NCBI GenBank assembly: GCA_016868055.1
Contig: VGHX01000010.1
Coordinates: 1-53,608 of the forward strand
DNA: 53,608 bases
Direction of reading: 5' to 3'
Source: Betaproteobacteria bacterium
GTDB taxonomy: Bacteria; Pseudomonadota; Gammaproteobacteria; Burkholderiales; Burkholderiaceae_D
The translations under genes and the position numbers were made by a program. Below the pieces are notes generated by a model. The model was not told where the DNA came from. It was given only the letters and a program-made list of their open reading frames with translations, and searched no databases. The first letter of the stretch is position 1. Each line of letters begins with the position of its first letter. This document shows positions 1 to 11,201 of the stretch, piece after piece.

Positions 1-135
1 GACTACAGCCCCGCAGCCCAAAGCCCCGCAGCCCAAAGCCCCGCAGCCCAAAGCCCCGCAGCCCAAAGCCCCGCAGCCCAAAGCCCCGCAGACTAAAGCT
101 CCGCAGACTTAAGCTCCGTTGACTAAAGAGGGGCA
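1..135. repeat. 15-bp tandem repeat (about nine units) at the window edge
   Basis: The unit GCCCAAAGCCCCGCA occurs five times perfectly (16-90). A variant precedes it (1-15) and three increasingly diverged units follow (91-135). The unit is a multiple of three. In frame 2 it reads as Pro-Lys-Ala-Pro-Gln, and the variant at 92-106 keeps Lys-Ala-Pro-Gln with a synonymous GCC to GCT change before a TAA at 110-112. It could therefore be the C-terminal tail of a gene whose body lies outside the window. It could equally be a noncoding minisatellite, since other spacers in this window carry similar arrays. The left edge is cut by the window. Confidence 0.9.
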
Positions 136-268
136 CGAAGGCGTGTTAACTCTCGCGCTTTATACGTCATTCAAGCACCAAAAAACTTTGCATTAACGGA
201 ACGATAGCTTGCTCAGAAACCACCTACCTGGGGCCGTATTTTTTACCCAAGGATATAGGAGTCATTTC

Positions 269-1867
269 ATGAGCCAACCCTCTGCTAATCAAGAAAAATC
301 TGTAAGTTTTCGTTTATTGCCTTCGGTAATACCTCAGAGCTCAAATCAAGGTCAGAACGACTTTGATTCGGGTAAAAAAGTTACTGATAAAAAACAAGCG
401 CCCATGTTGAAGACCGGGCAGGTATCTACATTAGATTTACTGACGTCAGCATCTGATACCTCCAAGGGAGCCTGTTCAGGTAAATCGACTGATCCAATCG
501 CTCCTCATACAACGCCAGTGATACATTCAAGGCAACCATCTTCGAGAGCACCAAGTTCGTCGGCCAACGACGTCAATAAACCAGGCGCATTAAATTCTCC
601 ACGTGAGCACAACATCGCCGCAGATAGCCCGAGACGGCAAAAACTGACGCCACGAGGGTCCGATCAACCAGGGCCAGCCGCCTCGTCAAAAGCAACGCCC
701 AGGCAAGTTGCTACTAGCGCCAAGTCTGACTCTTCTTCATCCTCGCCGAGAGAAGCAGATCAGGAAAAATTATCAAGCCCTCGTGACAATCGGTCTCGAG
801 AGTTCAGAAAAAAAGCCAGTAGAAAATTTAATGATCTGAAACTCAACCTCACTGGCTTATCTGAAAAGGTGGGCTCGAGTATTTCTACTTCACGACTGTC
901 GCCGAGCAGTGCCAGCAGTATTTCTCCTGGAAGGCTAACTCCGACCAAAAAGCACAACAATTTTCTGAAAGACGTACCGGTAGATATAAGAAATAAGCTG
1001 GCTAAAGCTTATTGGATGCTAAAAAAAGATTCGCTCTACGTTAATTCGGGTGAAACAAGAAGAAGTATGATGCTGAATGCAAAAATGATCGGCATCCTTT
1101 CGGAAAACAACATAGCATTCGATGGGAAAAAACTTCAAGCGCTGGTAGCAGATGCCGCGCTTCGCTCACAGCATGCAGAAATCGATATCGAAATTGATTT
1201 CACAAAGTCTCCTTATCCCGACTTAATCCATGACGGATCGAAGAAGTTTCTCACTCGTTGGGATTCAGATAATTCAGATAAGGGACAAAAATTCAAAGAC
1301 CTACCAGCAAATGAACGCGAGCTGATCGATCAACATTTCATGCCGACGTTTATTGCAGATTATTACCGTGCTGGGGTCAGTCATGAGCTGCAACTGTCTG
1401 ATGGCTCTACCAAAGAGTTTGCTTCGCCGGTAGCGTTGGCAGCGTATCTGAATGAAGGTGCTAATGGGGAGAGCCGATCGCGGTATATCAGTAATGTCAC
1501 TTTGCAGAATATCGTTAATTTGCTGCAGCAGCTGACTTGTGGTGGCTTACCCGGCACGACCTCGCCGATCAAGTTATTTGATGGAACGCCTTTGGTTCCT
1601 CGTGGCCGAGTAGAGCAACGATTTATTTACCAGCTCGAGAAAGACAATACGGTGACAGTCAGGGTGCAAGTCATGATCTATGCCGATAACCTGGGTAACG
1701 CCAAGCGTCAAAGTCAGGTGCAGAATCCGACAAGAGATCCGGTCGCTATTGATAACGATGCCAAGCTTCAGATCGAGTCGACTTTGCGCTTTGAGTCGAG
1801 CGGTGAGTGGACCATCTATAACCCCCACCTAGTGGCAAGCGGCTGGAATCTTCCGGAAAGCTATTGA
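269..1867 (+). CDS. Unrecognised Ser/Pro-rich protein, possible secreted effector
   Basis: I do not recognise this 532-residue protein. The ATG at 269 is chosen because an AGGAG ribosome binding site (257-261) sits seven bases before it; the longer reading frame begins with a TTG lacking such a site. Residues 1-230 look disordered and are rich in Ser, Pro, Arg and Lys. They hold six Ser/Thr-Pro-Arg motifs (near 110, 120, 127, 143, 159 and 170). Residues 235-532 look folded, with helices followed by a mixed segment ending in Trp-rich strands. There is no signal peptide or membrane segment. Base composition is clearly more AT-rich than in the housekeeping genes that follow, which suggests horizontal acquisition. 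The architecture resembles effectors exported by type III or IV systems, but no secretion signal can be proved from the sequence. A phase-variable or structural protein is not excluded. It stands alone and converges on trmB. Confidence 0.75.
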   Translation: MSQPSANQEKSVSFRLLPSVIPQSSNQGQNDFDSGKKVTDKKQAPMLKTGQVSTLDLLTSASDTSKGACSGKSTDPIAPHTTPVIHSRQPSSRAPSSSANDVNKPGALNSPREHNIAADSPRRQKLTPRGSDQPGPAASSKATPRQVATSAKSDSSSSSPREADQEKLSSPRDNRSREFRKKASRKFNDLKLNLTGLSEKVGSSISTSRLSPSSASSISPGRLTPTKKHNNFLKDVPVDIRNKLAKAYWMLKKDSLYVNSGETRRSMMLNAKMIGILSENNIAFDGKKLQALVADAALRSQHAEIDIEIDFTKSPYPDLIHDGSKKFLTRWDSDNSDKGQKFKDLPANERELIDQHFMPTFIADYYRAGVSHELQLSDGSTKEFASPVALAAYLNEGANGESRSRYISNVTLQNIVNLLQQLTCGGLPGTTSPIKLFDGTPLVPRGRVEQRFIYQLEKDNTVTVRVQVMIYADNLGNAKRQSQVQNPTRDPVAIDNDAKLQIESTLRFESSGEWTIYNPHLVASGWNLPESY

Positions 1868-1942
1868 AGTTTTGATAGAAATAGCAAGATGGGCCGGTGC
1901 TGATGTGACTTTGTTCGGAACCGGACATACCAACTTCGGCTA

Positions 1943-1982
1943 GCAGACGTTCAATCGTCAGTATTCGATATTGAACGTCTGC
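1943..1982. terminator. Perfect 13-bp inverted repeat between convergent genes
   Basis: GCAGACGTTCAAT (1943-1955) and its exact complement (1970-1982) enclose a 14-base loop. The element lies between the plus-strand unknown gene and minus-strand trmB, so a bidirectional transcription stop is the simplest role. There is no clear T-run on either side, so a protein-binding palindrome or repeat-family element is also possible. Confidence 0.45.
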
Positions 1983-2039
1983 GCCCACCTGATCAATCCT
2001 GAACGTCGGCGATTATCTGCGGTTTACGCGTAAGCCGTA

Positions 2040-2762
2040 CTAGCGCCGGCGAAACACCAAATCCCACACGCCGTGACCGAGCCGCAAGCCGCGTCGCTCG
2101 AATTTTGTCACGGGCCGGTAGCTCGGACGGTCTGCATAATCTTTAGCAGTATTCATCAGGCTCGGTTCAGATGAAAGCACAGCCAACATCTGAGACGCGT
2201 AGTCTTCCCAGTCGGTCGCACAATGCAAATAACCACCGACGGCAATGCGCGAGGCAAGGTGCTCAACGAAGGCGGTTTGGATCAGTCGACGTTTTTGGTG
2301 GCGCGCTTTATGCCATGGGTCGGGGAAAAAGATATGTACGCCCGCCAATGATGCTGGCTGAATCATATGGGTGACCACCTCGACTGCGTCATGTTGAATC
2401 AGTCGCAGGTTATGCAAGCCATGCTCATCGATGAGCTTGAGAAGACTACCAATACCTGGGGTGTGTACTTCAACCCCAAGAAAATTCTTTTCGGGCATGA
2501 GTCCGGCAATATGGGCAGTGGTCTCGCCCATGCCTGTGCCAATCTCGAGGATGGTCGGCGCCACTCTTCCGAAAAAACGATTCAGATCAACCGCACTTTT
2601 TTCATACGGTATGCAGTAGCGGGGGGCCAGCGACGCCAATGCGCGCGCTTGCCCGTCTGACAGCCTGCCCATGCGTGTGACAAAGCTACGGATTCGACGC
2701 TCGGTAGGATCGTAGGGCAGGGTGCGCCCAGGTTCGCGATTATGGCTTGGCGGTTCGTTCAT
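2040..2762 (-). CDS. trmB: tRNA (guanine-N7-)-methyltransferase TrmB
   Basis: A 240-residue SAM-dependent enzyme of the TrmB family, which makes m7G46 in the variable loop of tRNAs. Family signs are the SAM-binding Glu-Ile-Gly-Thr-Gly-Met-Gly-Glu loop (about residues 73-80), the Phe-Phe-Pro-Asp-Pro-Trp-His-Lys catalytic/tRNA-binding motif near residue 147 followed by a basic stretch, and a Thr-Asp-Trp motif further on. Length is usual for the family. I place the start at the ATG (2762) rather than the TTG one codon upstream. Only 13 bases separate this ATG from the encoded CCA end of a tRNA-Gly gene on the same strand, and no Shine-Dalgarno is visible. Tandem transcription with the tRNA therefore seems likely. 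Confidence 0.95.
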   Translation of the reverse strand: MNEPPSHNREPGRTLPYDPTERRIRSFVTRMGRLSDGQARALASLAPRYCIPYEKSAVDLNRFFGRVAPTILEIGTGMGETTAHIAGLMPEKNFLGVEVHTPGIGSLLKLIDEHGLHNLRLIQHDAVEVVTHMIQPASLAGVHIFFPDPWHKARHQKRRLIQTAFVEHLASRIAVGGYLHCATDWEDYASQMLAVLSSEPSLMNTAKDYADRPSYRPVTKFERRGLRLGHGVWDLVFRRR

Positions 2763-2775
2763 CAAGTTGGCAGGT

Positions 2776-2849
2776 TGGAGCGGGTGAAGGGAATCGAACC
2801 CTCGTATGCAGCTTGGGAAGCTGCCGTTCTACCATTGAACTACACCCGC
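2776..2849 (-). tRNA. tRNA-Gly, anticodon CCC
   Basis: The reverse strand folds as a cloverleaf. The acceptor arm is GCGGGTG/CACCCGC with a T discriminator and an encoded CCA. The anticodon stem is GCAGC/GCTGC around the loop TTCCCAA, giving anticodon CCC (reads GGG). The T arm carries GGTTCGATTCC. The 3' end abuts trmB. Confidence 0.95.
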
Positions 2850-3090
2850 GCAGGAGCTCATTTTAACGGATGAGGCTTGGCTTAATGCCAAAATAATAAT
2901 TTATCACTTTCGCCGATCAAATCGTAAATTGCAAACCGTACAAACCATCAACAGTATTAGCGACATTTTGATAGAGGCCTTAAAATGCGAATTGGTATTA
3001 CATAGGCTTCGGCAAACGGGTGCCAAAGCTTGATTAACTCGCACCATATCAATGCTGTAAGTATTTCAGGTGCTAATTGGAGACTAATAA

Positions 3091-3240
3091 ATGAAACTAC
3101 TCAAAAACTGCCTCAGTGTCTCAGTCTTGCTGGCTGTCGTCGTGCTGTCGTCGGGCTGCGAGACGATGTCATCAGCCTATGACTCGACCAAGGACACGGT
3201 CTCCGGCTGGTTCAGCAAAGGTCAGAAAAAAGCTGATTAA
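3091..3240 (+). CDS. Small lipoprotein, 49 residues
   Basis: A short open frame with ATG at 3091 and GGAG about eight bases upstream. Residues 1-22 form a lipoprotein signal: Lys-rich start, a Leu/Val core, and the lipobox Leu-Ser-Ser-Gly-Cys with Cys23 as the lipidated residue. The mature part is only 27 residues, polar, with an amphipathic Thr-Lys-Asp-Thr-Val-Ser-Gly-Trp-Phe stretch and a Lys-rich end. A strong intrinsic terminator follows 20 bases after the stop, which supports an independent transcript. It resembles entericidin-sized envelope lipoproteins in size and layout, but I cannot assign it to a family. The residue after Cys is Glu, not Asp, so outer-membrane sorting is the default expectation. 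Overlapping frames on the other strand belong to no recognisable protein. Confidence 0.75.
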   Translation: MKLLKNCLSVSVLLAVVVLSSGCETMSSAYDSTKDTVSGWFSKGQKKAD

Positions 3241-3260
3241 TTCTGCATCTACCAAAATCA

Positions 3261-3285
3261 AGCCGCTCAGATGAGCGGCTTTTTC
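3261..3285 (+). terminator. Intrinsic terminator after the small lipoprotein
   Basis: AGCCGCTC (3261-3268) pairs perfectly with GAGCGGCT (3273-3280) across a four-base AGAT loop and is followed by a T-run. It ends the lipoprotein transcript before the convergent rlmL-like gene. Confidence 0.9.
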
Positions 3286-3346
3286 ATGCGCGTACGGTTT
3301 TTTGGTTGTTTTCGCAGGATGAGTAAAAAACCAAACTACGTTGGTC

Positions 3347-4549
3347 TCAGCCTTGACTCGAAACCGACTCACGCCGATTGGACCCCGCGACCATCTCGAA
3401 GCGGAACAATCTGCACTCGATTGCGCCATTGAAAAACGGTGTTTTTTTCGATTCTTTTAATCGCAACATTCGCGGCAGCGTCAGATCGGCGGTAAACAAA
3501 CAAACCGTCCACCCGGCAAAGCGTTGTTTCAGCGTGCTGCCAAATGCGTTAAAGAAAGCAAGCGCCATGGCGTCGGGTTCTTGCGACCGGTCGCCGCGCA
3601 TATCAATCCGCTCACCATACGGCGGGTTGGCGATCAGCAGACCCGAAATACCGGTCGGTGGTTTCACCTCTTGCGCATCAATTTGTTTGAGCGGGATGTC
3701 GAATTGAATGCCAGCCCGTTGCAAGTTATTACGCGCCATCACCAACATATCGCCGGAAATATCACTACCGAAAATCGTGGGGTGAGCAGGCAACGGCAGC
3801 GGCTTCAATGCATGGCGCAACGTATCCCATTCTGTTTGCTTGAAGTTTTTGAATTTTTCAAAGGCAAAGCGACGGTTCATGCCGGGTGGCATACCCGCCA
3901 GCATTTGTGCTGCCTCGATCAGCAGTGTGCCGGACCCGCACATCGGGTCGAGCAGAGGGGTGCCTGGTTTCCATCCAGCGGTTCGCAGTAGACCCGCGGC
4001 GAGATTCTCGCGCAGTGGCGCATCACCCGTTTCCAATCGCCAGCCGCGCTTGAATAAAGATTCGCCCGAGGTATCCAGGTAGATCGTGATCGTGCGCGCA
4101 TCAAGAAAACCCCAGATACGCATATCGGGGGTTCGTGTGTTCACCGATGGCCGCTTGCCGACGCGATCACGAAAGCGATCACAGATACCATCTTTGATAC
4201 GCAGCGTGGCGAACTCCAGACTCTTCAGGGGAGACTTGATCGCATTCACATCCACCCGGATGGTGTGCTCCAGCTCGAACCAGTCCTCCCACGTCGCGCC
4301 CAGCGCCAGGTCGTAGACATCGTTTTCATTGATGTAGCCGGATTGCGCGATGCGTAACAGTACGCGCGATGCAATACGGGAGTGCAGATTCAGCCTCATG
4401 GCATCTTGCAAGGTGCCGGAGCAGTGGACACCACCGGGAACGCTGTTATGAATCTTTAGCGTCGCGCTGAGCGTTGCGATTTCATGGAGCTCTTCAGCAA
4501 GCGCAATCTCGAGCCCGCGCGGGCATGGGCAGAAAAAAGAATATGACAT
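3347..4549 (-). CDS. rlmL: THUMP-domain RlmL-type 23S rRNA guanine-N2 methyltransferase
   Basis: A 400-residue class I SAM-dependent RNA methyltransferase. The N-terminus (Phe-Phe-Cys-Pro-Cys-Pro-Arg-Gly-Leu-Glu) and residues about 45-160 match the ferredoxin-like plus THUMP RNA-binding module. The methylase core shows Asp-Pro-Met-Cys-Gly-Ser-Gly-Thr near residue 203 and the base-methylating Asn-Pro-Pro-Tyr-Gly-Glu-Arg motif near residue 308. This is the half that makes m2G2445 in E. coli; the fused RlmK half of the 702-residue E. coli enzyme is absent, as is usual in betaproteobacteria. The start has no obvious ribosome binding site. The spacer from the preceding isomerase gene holds a hairpin, so it is probably transcribed alone. 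Confidence 0.88.
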   Translation of the reverse strand: MSYSFFCPCPRGLEIALAEELHEIATLSATLKIHNSVPGGVHCSGTLQDAMRLNLHSRIASRVLLRIAQSGYINENDVYDLALGATWEDWFELEHTIRVDVNAIKSPLKSLEFATLRIKDGICDRFRDRVGKRPSVNTRTPDMRIWGFLDARTITIYLDTSGESLFKRGWRLETGDAPLRENLAAGLLRTAGWKPGTPLLDPMCGSGTLLIEAAQMLAGMPPGMNRRFAFEKFKNFKQTEWDTLRHALKPLPLPAHPTIFGSDISGDMLVMARNNLQRAGIQFDIPLKQIDAQEVKPPTGISGLLIANPPYGERIDMRGDRSQEPDAMALAFFNAFGSTLKQRFAGWTVCLFTADLTLPRMLRLKESKKTPFFNGAIECRLFRFEMVAGSNRRESVSSQG

Positions 4550-4620
4550 GGTGTACCGTTTGTCCGTTAGTGTCGGGCTCGGTTAGCTCGACAAGCTAAG
4601 TCAACATACTGAATAAATCA

Positions 4621-4648
4621 CTGGATCGCGGCGTAGGCCGAGATCCAG
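4621..4648. terminator. Hairpin downstream of the bamE-to-isomerase gene run
   Basis: CTGGATC (4621-4627) pairs with GATCCAG (4642-4648), and an inner CGGC/GCCG stem closes a GTAG loop. It lies ten bases beyond the isomerase stop on the minus strand. No strong T-run follows, so termination is probable rather than certain. Confidence 0.5.
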
Positions 4649-4657
4649 CCATATTGA

Positions 4658-5263
4658 TCAATTGTTTTGCAGCATACGTTCGACAAAATCTAATCGGTCT
4701 TGTCCCCAGTATCCTTCCCCCTCTACCCGATACCAGGGCACACCAAAGACTTGCGCGGCAATCGCGTCGTCGGTATTGCGCTGTAACTCATCAGCCACTG
4801 CCTGACTGGCAGCGTGGTTGAGTAGCTCTTGTCCATTCAAGCCAACAGCGTTTGCGACGGCTATCAAGGTATCCGCGTCCGCGATATTTTTTTCTTCGGC
4901 CCAGCAGGCGCGGCCAAGGGCGCCGAGCAGCGCCATTGCCGAGTCCACGCCGTTCTGATGAAGGGCTGCGATGATCAGCTTCGAGCCAGGGTCACCTGCA
5001 ACCGGGAAAAAAGCGGGATGAAGATTCAGCGGCATCTGCAGAAATTTGCTCCATCGCTCCAGCTCGGCAAGGCGATACGCCTGACGCTGTGCCGGCCGCT
5101 GGGCTACCGGTACACCGCCACTCGCAGCAAACACCTTCACCATATCGGTAGGTTTTAGTGCGACTTGTGCATGATGTCGTTTAAGGATAGCCATAAAACG
5201 CTCATGCCCCATATAAGCCCATGGCGACTGAGGCGCAATGAAATACTCAACGATCTTTGCCAA
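4658..5263 (-). CDS. 2-hydroxychromene-2-carboxylate isomerase-like DsbA-family protein
   Basis: A 201-residue kappa-class GST/DsbA-fold protein. Early residues carry the Ser-Pro-Trp-Ala-Tyr glutathione-site motif, and the C-terminal part has Val-Phe-Gly-Val-Pro-Trp-Tyr and Tyr-Trp-Gly-Gln-Asp-Arg-Leu, both typical of the HCCA isomerase group. HCCA isomerases act in naphthalene breakdown, but no aromatic-degradation genes are nearby, so a general glutathione-dependent isomerase or oxidoreductase role is more likely. The start codon is TTG with an AGGAG site about eight bases upstream. It is the last gene of the long minus-strand run, 24 bases after hemJ. Confidence 0.85.
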   Translation of the reverse strand: MAKIVEYFIAPQSPWAYMGHERFMAILKRHHAQVALKPTDMVKVFAASGGVPVAQRPAQRQAYRLAELERWSKFLQMPLNLHPAFFPVAGDPGSKLIIAALHQNGVDSAMALLGALGRACWAEEKNIADADTLIAVANAVGLNGQELLNHAASQAVADELQRNTDDAIAAQVFGVPWYRVEGEGYWGQDRLDFVERMLQNN

Positions 5264-5287
5264 GGGGTCTCTCCTGAACTGAGATGG

Positions 5288-5710
5288 TTAAACCGGTTTG
5301 ATGATGACGAGGGCGACTGCGGCAAACATACCGATCACGGGCAACTCATTGAACCAGCGATACCAGACATGGGTTCGAACATTCTCGCCACGTTCGAATG
5401 TATTTAGCAATCGCTTGCACAGGTGGTGATAAGCGATCAGCACCAGCACGATCAGCAGCTTTACATGCATCCAAAGGCTATCCTGCCCGACACCGTAGCC
5501 GAGCCACAGAATCAATCCGAGCGCGAGCGCAGGAATCATCAGAATGGTCATGAAGCGATAGAGCTTGTTCGCCATCAGCAGCAAACGTTGCGTGGCGGCT
5601 GAGTCTGTCTCCATCGCCAGATTGACGAAGATACGCGGCAAATAAAATAAACCTGCGAACCAGGACGCAATTAAAACAATGTGAACCGTCTTTATCCAGA
5701 GATACGCCAT
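5288..5710 (-). CDS. hemJ: HemJ-type protoporphyrinogen oxidase (CopD/UPF0093 family)
   Basis: A 140-residue membrane protein with four hydrophobic segments. It has HemJ hallmarks: Trp-Ile-Lys-Thr-Val-His in helix 1, Trp-Phe-Ala-Gly-Leu-Phe-Tyr-Leu-Pro-Arg after it, Arg-Phe-Met-Thr before helix 2, His-Val-Lys-Leu in helix 3, and Trp-Phe-Asn-Glu-Leu-Pro-Val near the end. HemJ oxidises protoporphyrinogen IX to protoporphyrin IX, the step before ferrochelatase, whose gene (hemH) is also in this window. No hemG or hemY is seen here. It starts three bases after the proA stop, so it should be co-transcribed. Databases often label this family only 'CopD family protein'. Confidence 0.82.
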   Translation of the reverse strand: MAYLWIKTVHIVLIASWFAGLFYLPRIFVNLAMETDSAATQRLLLMANKLYRFMTILMIPALALGLILWLGYGVGQDSLWMHVKLLIVLVLIAYHHLCKRLLNTFERGENVRTHVWYRWFNELPVIGMFAAVALVIIKPV

Positions 5711-5713
5711 TGC

Positions 5714-6988
5714 TTAAATCCGTACCTCGCCATGGCCCAACACCACAAATTTTACCGAGGTGAGTCCTTCCAGGCCCACAGGGCCGCGTGCATGCAGCTT
5801 ATCGTTGGAAATGCCGATCTCCGCACCAAGGCCGTACTCGAACCCGTCCGCAAAGCGCGTGGAGGCATTCACCATCACCGATGCAGAATCGACTTCGCGC
5901 AGAAACTGCAGCGCGCGCGAGTAATCTTCGGTAATGATGCTGTCGGTGTGCTGAGATGAGTAGGTGTTGATGAAGTCAATCGCCTCATCCACCCCCGAGA
6001 CAATCTTCACCGAGAGAATCGCGTCGAGATATTCGGTGTGCCAGTCTTCTTCAGTGGCTGCTTTCAGCATCGGGTAGCCGGCGAGGAGCTGCATCGCTTC
6101 CGTATCGGCGCGCAGCTCTACCTGTTTTTCTGCGAATAATTTTGCCAGCTCCGGCAGCACACGCGGTGCAATATCACGCGCGACGATTAATGTTTCCATG
6201 GTGTTGCACGTGCCATAGCGATGGCATTTGGCATTGAATGCCACCGGTAGCGCTTTGGCGATATCGGCTTTGTCATCAATGTATACGTGACAGATACCAT
6301 CCAGGTGCTTGATCATCGGTACCTTCGAATCTTTCATCAGGCGCTCAATCAAGCCCTTGCCACCGCGCGGCACGATCACGTCGATGAATTCCGGCATGGT
6401 GATCATCGCGCCGACGACAGCGCGGTCAGTGGTCTCAATGATCTGCACTGCCTCCGACGGCAAGCCAGCGCCAGCCAAACCTTCTTTGACTAATTTTGCC
6501 AGTGCCTGATTACAGTGAATCGCTTCTGATCCGCCCCGCAGTATGGTGGCGTTACCGCTCTTGATGCACAGGCCCGCTGCATCGACCGTCACGTTCGGGC
6601 GCGCTTCATAGATGATACCGATCACGCCTAGTGGTACGCGCATCTGGCCGACTTGTATGCCGCTCGGGCGGTATTTCATGTTGGTGATTTCACCGATGGG
6701 GTCGGGAAGTGCCGCAATTTGCTCCAGGCCCTCCGCCATGGTGGCGATCGCTTTTTCGGAAAGCGTTAATCGATCGACCAACGCAGCAGCAAGCCCATTC
6801 GCGCGAGCTGCGTCTAAATCTTTTTGATTTGCTGTAGTCAGCAAGGCGGCGTCGCGCCGAATAGCGGCGGCGATCAGTTGTAGCGCGCGGTTCTTCGCTG
6901 CGGTATCGGCCTTGGCCATCGCGCGCGATGCTTTACGCGCGGCTAGGCCGATGGTTGTCATGGTTTGTTGAAGTTCCATTGTTGTCAT
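5714..6988 (-). CDS. proA: Glutamate-5-semialdehyde dehydrogenase (gamma-glutamyl phosphate reductase)
   Basis: A 424-residue aldehyde-dehydrogenase-fold enzyme for the second step of proline synthesis: NADPH-dependent reduction of gamma-glutamyl phosphate. The catalytic cysteine is Cys261 in the Tyr-Gly-Thr-Cys-Asn-Thr-Met-Glu motif. The Tyr-Glu-Ala-Arg-Pro-Asn-Val segment near residue 127 and Val-Pro-Arg-Gly-Gly-Lys near 206 are also family signatures. The ATG overlaps the holA stop in an ATGA, which implies translational coupling. An internal ATG three codons later is an equally possible start. proB is not in the window. Confidence 0.96.
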   Translation of the reverse strand: MTTMELQQTMTTIGLAARKASRAMAKADTAAKNRALQLIAAAIRRDAALLTTANQKDLDAARANGLAAALVDRLTLSEKAIATMAEGLEQIAALPDPIGEITNMKYRPSGIQVGQMRVPLGVIGIIYEARPNVTVDAAGLCIKSGNATILRGGSEAIHCNQALAKLVKEGLAGAGLPSEAVQIIETTDRAVVGAMITMPEFIDVIVPRGGKGLIERLMKDSKVPMIKHLDGICHVYIDDKADIAKALPVAFNAKCHRYGTCNTMETLIVARDIAPRVLPELAKLFAEKQVELRADTEAMQLLAGYPMLKAATEEDWHTEYLDAILSVKIVSGVDEAIDFINTYSSQHTDSIITEDYSRALQFLREVDSASVMVNASTRFADGFEYGLGAEIGISNDKLHARGPVGLEGLTSVKFVVLGHGEVRI

Positions 6989-8013
6989 TTCCTAGCTACG
7001 ACCAGTGCCAGCTGCAGTAATGCGTCCCAGGCATCGCCGGCGAAATCTTTGGCGCGTAATCCTTTGATCAGTCGATCGACTTGCGCCGCTTTACCGAGTG
7101 CACCGCGCAGGCTGGCAATGTTGGCGCGCGATACTGCCGGTGCCATCAGCCGCTCGCGCGGACCCCAAATCCGGTACTCCTTCAGCATGGCGGCGAGTGG
7201 GCGTCCTTCATCGCTACCGATTTTCAATTTCAGCAATGTGCGTATTTCTTCACTAATCGCCCACAGCACTAACGGTAGCGCTTCGCCTTCACCTTTCAAG
7301 CCATCCAGCATACGCGTGACGCGGCTGACATCGCCGGATAGCATCGCCTCCGACAGCTTGAATACATCGTAGCGTGCGACATTCAGCACCGCATCCTGAA
7401 TTTGTTCGAGGGACAGCCGACCCTCAGGATACAGCAAGGCCAACTTACGGATCTCCTGGTGCGCGGCCAGCAGATTACCCTCGACCCGATCAACCATGAA
7501 CTCTAGTGCTTGTTTATCCGCGCTCTGGCCTTGCGCCGCCAGCCGTTGACCTATCCAGCTTGCGAGCTGATGGCGCTCGATGTTCGCGATTTCTACATAA
7601 ACCGCTTGCTTCTGCAGGGCGCTGACCCAGGCACTTTTTTGCGTCGCCCAGTCAAGCTTGGGTAGCGTGATCAGAGTCAGCGTGTCGCCTGCTTCATTAC
7701 CGGAGCAGCCGGCCGCATAATCCTGCAGTGCCTGGCCACCTTCCTTGCCCGGTTTGCCATTGGGGATGCGCAGCTCGATCAGCTTGCGATCGCCAAACAA
7801 AGACATCGACTGCTGTACCGACAAAAACTCAGGCCATTTGAAATAGCGCTCAGCCACCAGCACCTCGCGCTCCGAAAAGCCAGCGACGCGCGCCTTGGCG
7901 CGTATGCGATCTGCGGTCTCTAGCAGCAGTAGCTGCTCGTCACTACTAATAACGTAGAGCGGTGCCAGCGATTTTTCCAGGTGCGCATCGAGCGCGTCGG
8001 CACGTACCTGCAT
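6985..8013 (-). CDS. holA: DNA polymerase III subunit delta
   Basis: A 342-residue clamp-loader subunit that opens the beta clamp. The N-terminus has the typical pattern ([11 protein letters not shown]), with the Ala-Glu-Arg-Tyr-Phe segment shortly after, Glu-Gly-Asn-Leu-Leu-Ala-Ala in the middle, and helical domain III at the C-terminus. Length matches E. coli HolA. It sits three bases after lptE, the usual leuS-lptE-holA-proA order in betaproteobacteria. Its stop overlaps the start of proA. Confidence 0.95.
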   Translation of the reverse strand: MQVRADALDAHLEKSLAPLYVISSDEQLLLLETADRIRAKARVAGFSEREVLVAERYFKWPEFLSVQQSMSLFGDRKLIELRIPNGKPGKEGGQALQDYAAGCSGNEAGDTLTLITLPKLDWATQKSAWVSALQKQAVYVEIANIERHQLASWIGQRLAAQGQSADKQALEFMVDRVEGNLLAAHQEIRKLALLYPEGRLSLEQIQDAVLNVARYDVFKLSEAMLSGDVSRVTRMLDGLKGEGEALPLVLWAISEEIRTLLKLKIGSDEGRPLAAMLKEYRIWGPRERLMAPAVSRANIASLRGALGKAAQVDRLIKGLRAKDFAGDAWDALLQLALVVARK

Positions 8014-8016
8014 AAA

Positions 8017-8523
8017 TTAAAGCTGCTCCGGCTTGACCCGCGCCAGCTGCCGCATGATCTGCGCCACCGCGTCGCGGCGCATGTCTTCGAAGGTCATGCG
8101 TTCTTCCTGCTCTTTCGCCAGTGCCTGCTCTTCACTATAGGGAAGGATGGATTGCAGCGCGATCTCGGGAGGTTGAAGCAGCTTTTTGTTTTCTGCGTCG
8201 GCGACCTCAAACCGAACCCGGTAGGTCAGGCTAAATTCGCGCACTTTGCCTTGCGCGTTCAGCGTTAGTACTTTTTTCTCTTGTATCTGCGATAGAACCC
8301 GCAAAGTAATCGGCGCAGATTTCGCATCCCCGGTCAGCTGCGTGTTGGTAGCTCGAATGATCGTGCGCAGATCACGCTCCAGCGGAGTACCCACCGGCGC
8401 ATCCAGATAAAGCGCTTCAAAGCCAAGGCGCGTGTCTGGCGTCGAACCGCGCAACTGGAAGCCGCAGCCGGCGACCTGTATCGCCATCAGCAGAACAAAA
8501 AACCAGCGCGTGAACTTGTTCAA
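8017..8523 (-). CDS. lptE: LPS-assembly lipoprotein LptE
   Basis: A 168-residue outer-membrane lipoprotein. The signal peptide ends in Val-Ala-Gly-Cys (lipidated Cys20), followed by Gly-Phe-Gln-Leu-Arg-Gly, the conserved LptE start. LptE plugs the LptD barrel that delivers LPS to the cell surface. The start codon is TTG, with a GGGAG site about six bases upstream. It lies 11 bases after leuS in the standard gene order. Confidence 0.93.
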   Translation of the reverse strand: MNKFTRWFFVLLMAIQVAGCGFQLRGSTPDTRLGFEALYLDAPVGTPLERDLRTIIRATNTQLTGDAKSAPITLRVLSQIQEKKVLTLNAQGKVREFSLTYRVRFEVADAENKKLLQPPEIALQSILPYSEEQALAKEQEERMTFEDMRRDAVAQIMRQLARVKPEQL

Positions 8524-8534
8524 TGCGTTCTCCC

Positions 8535-11201
<2,667 letters not shown>

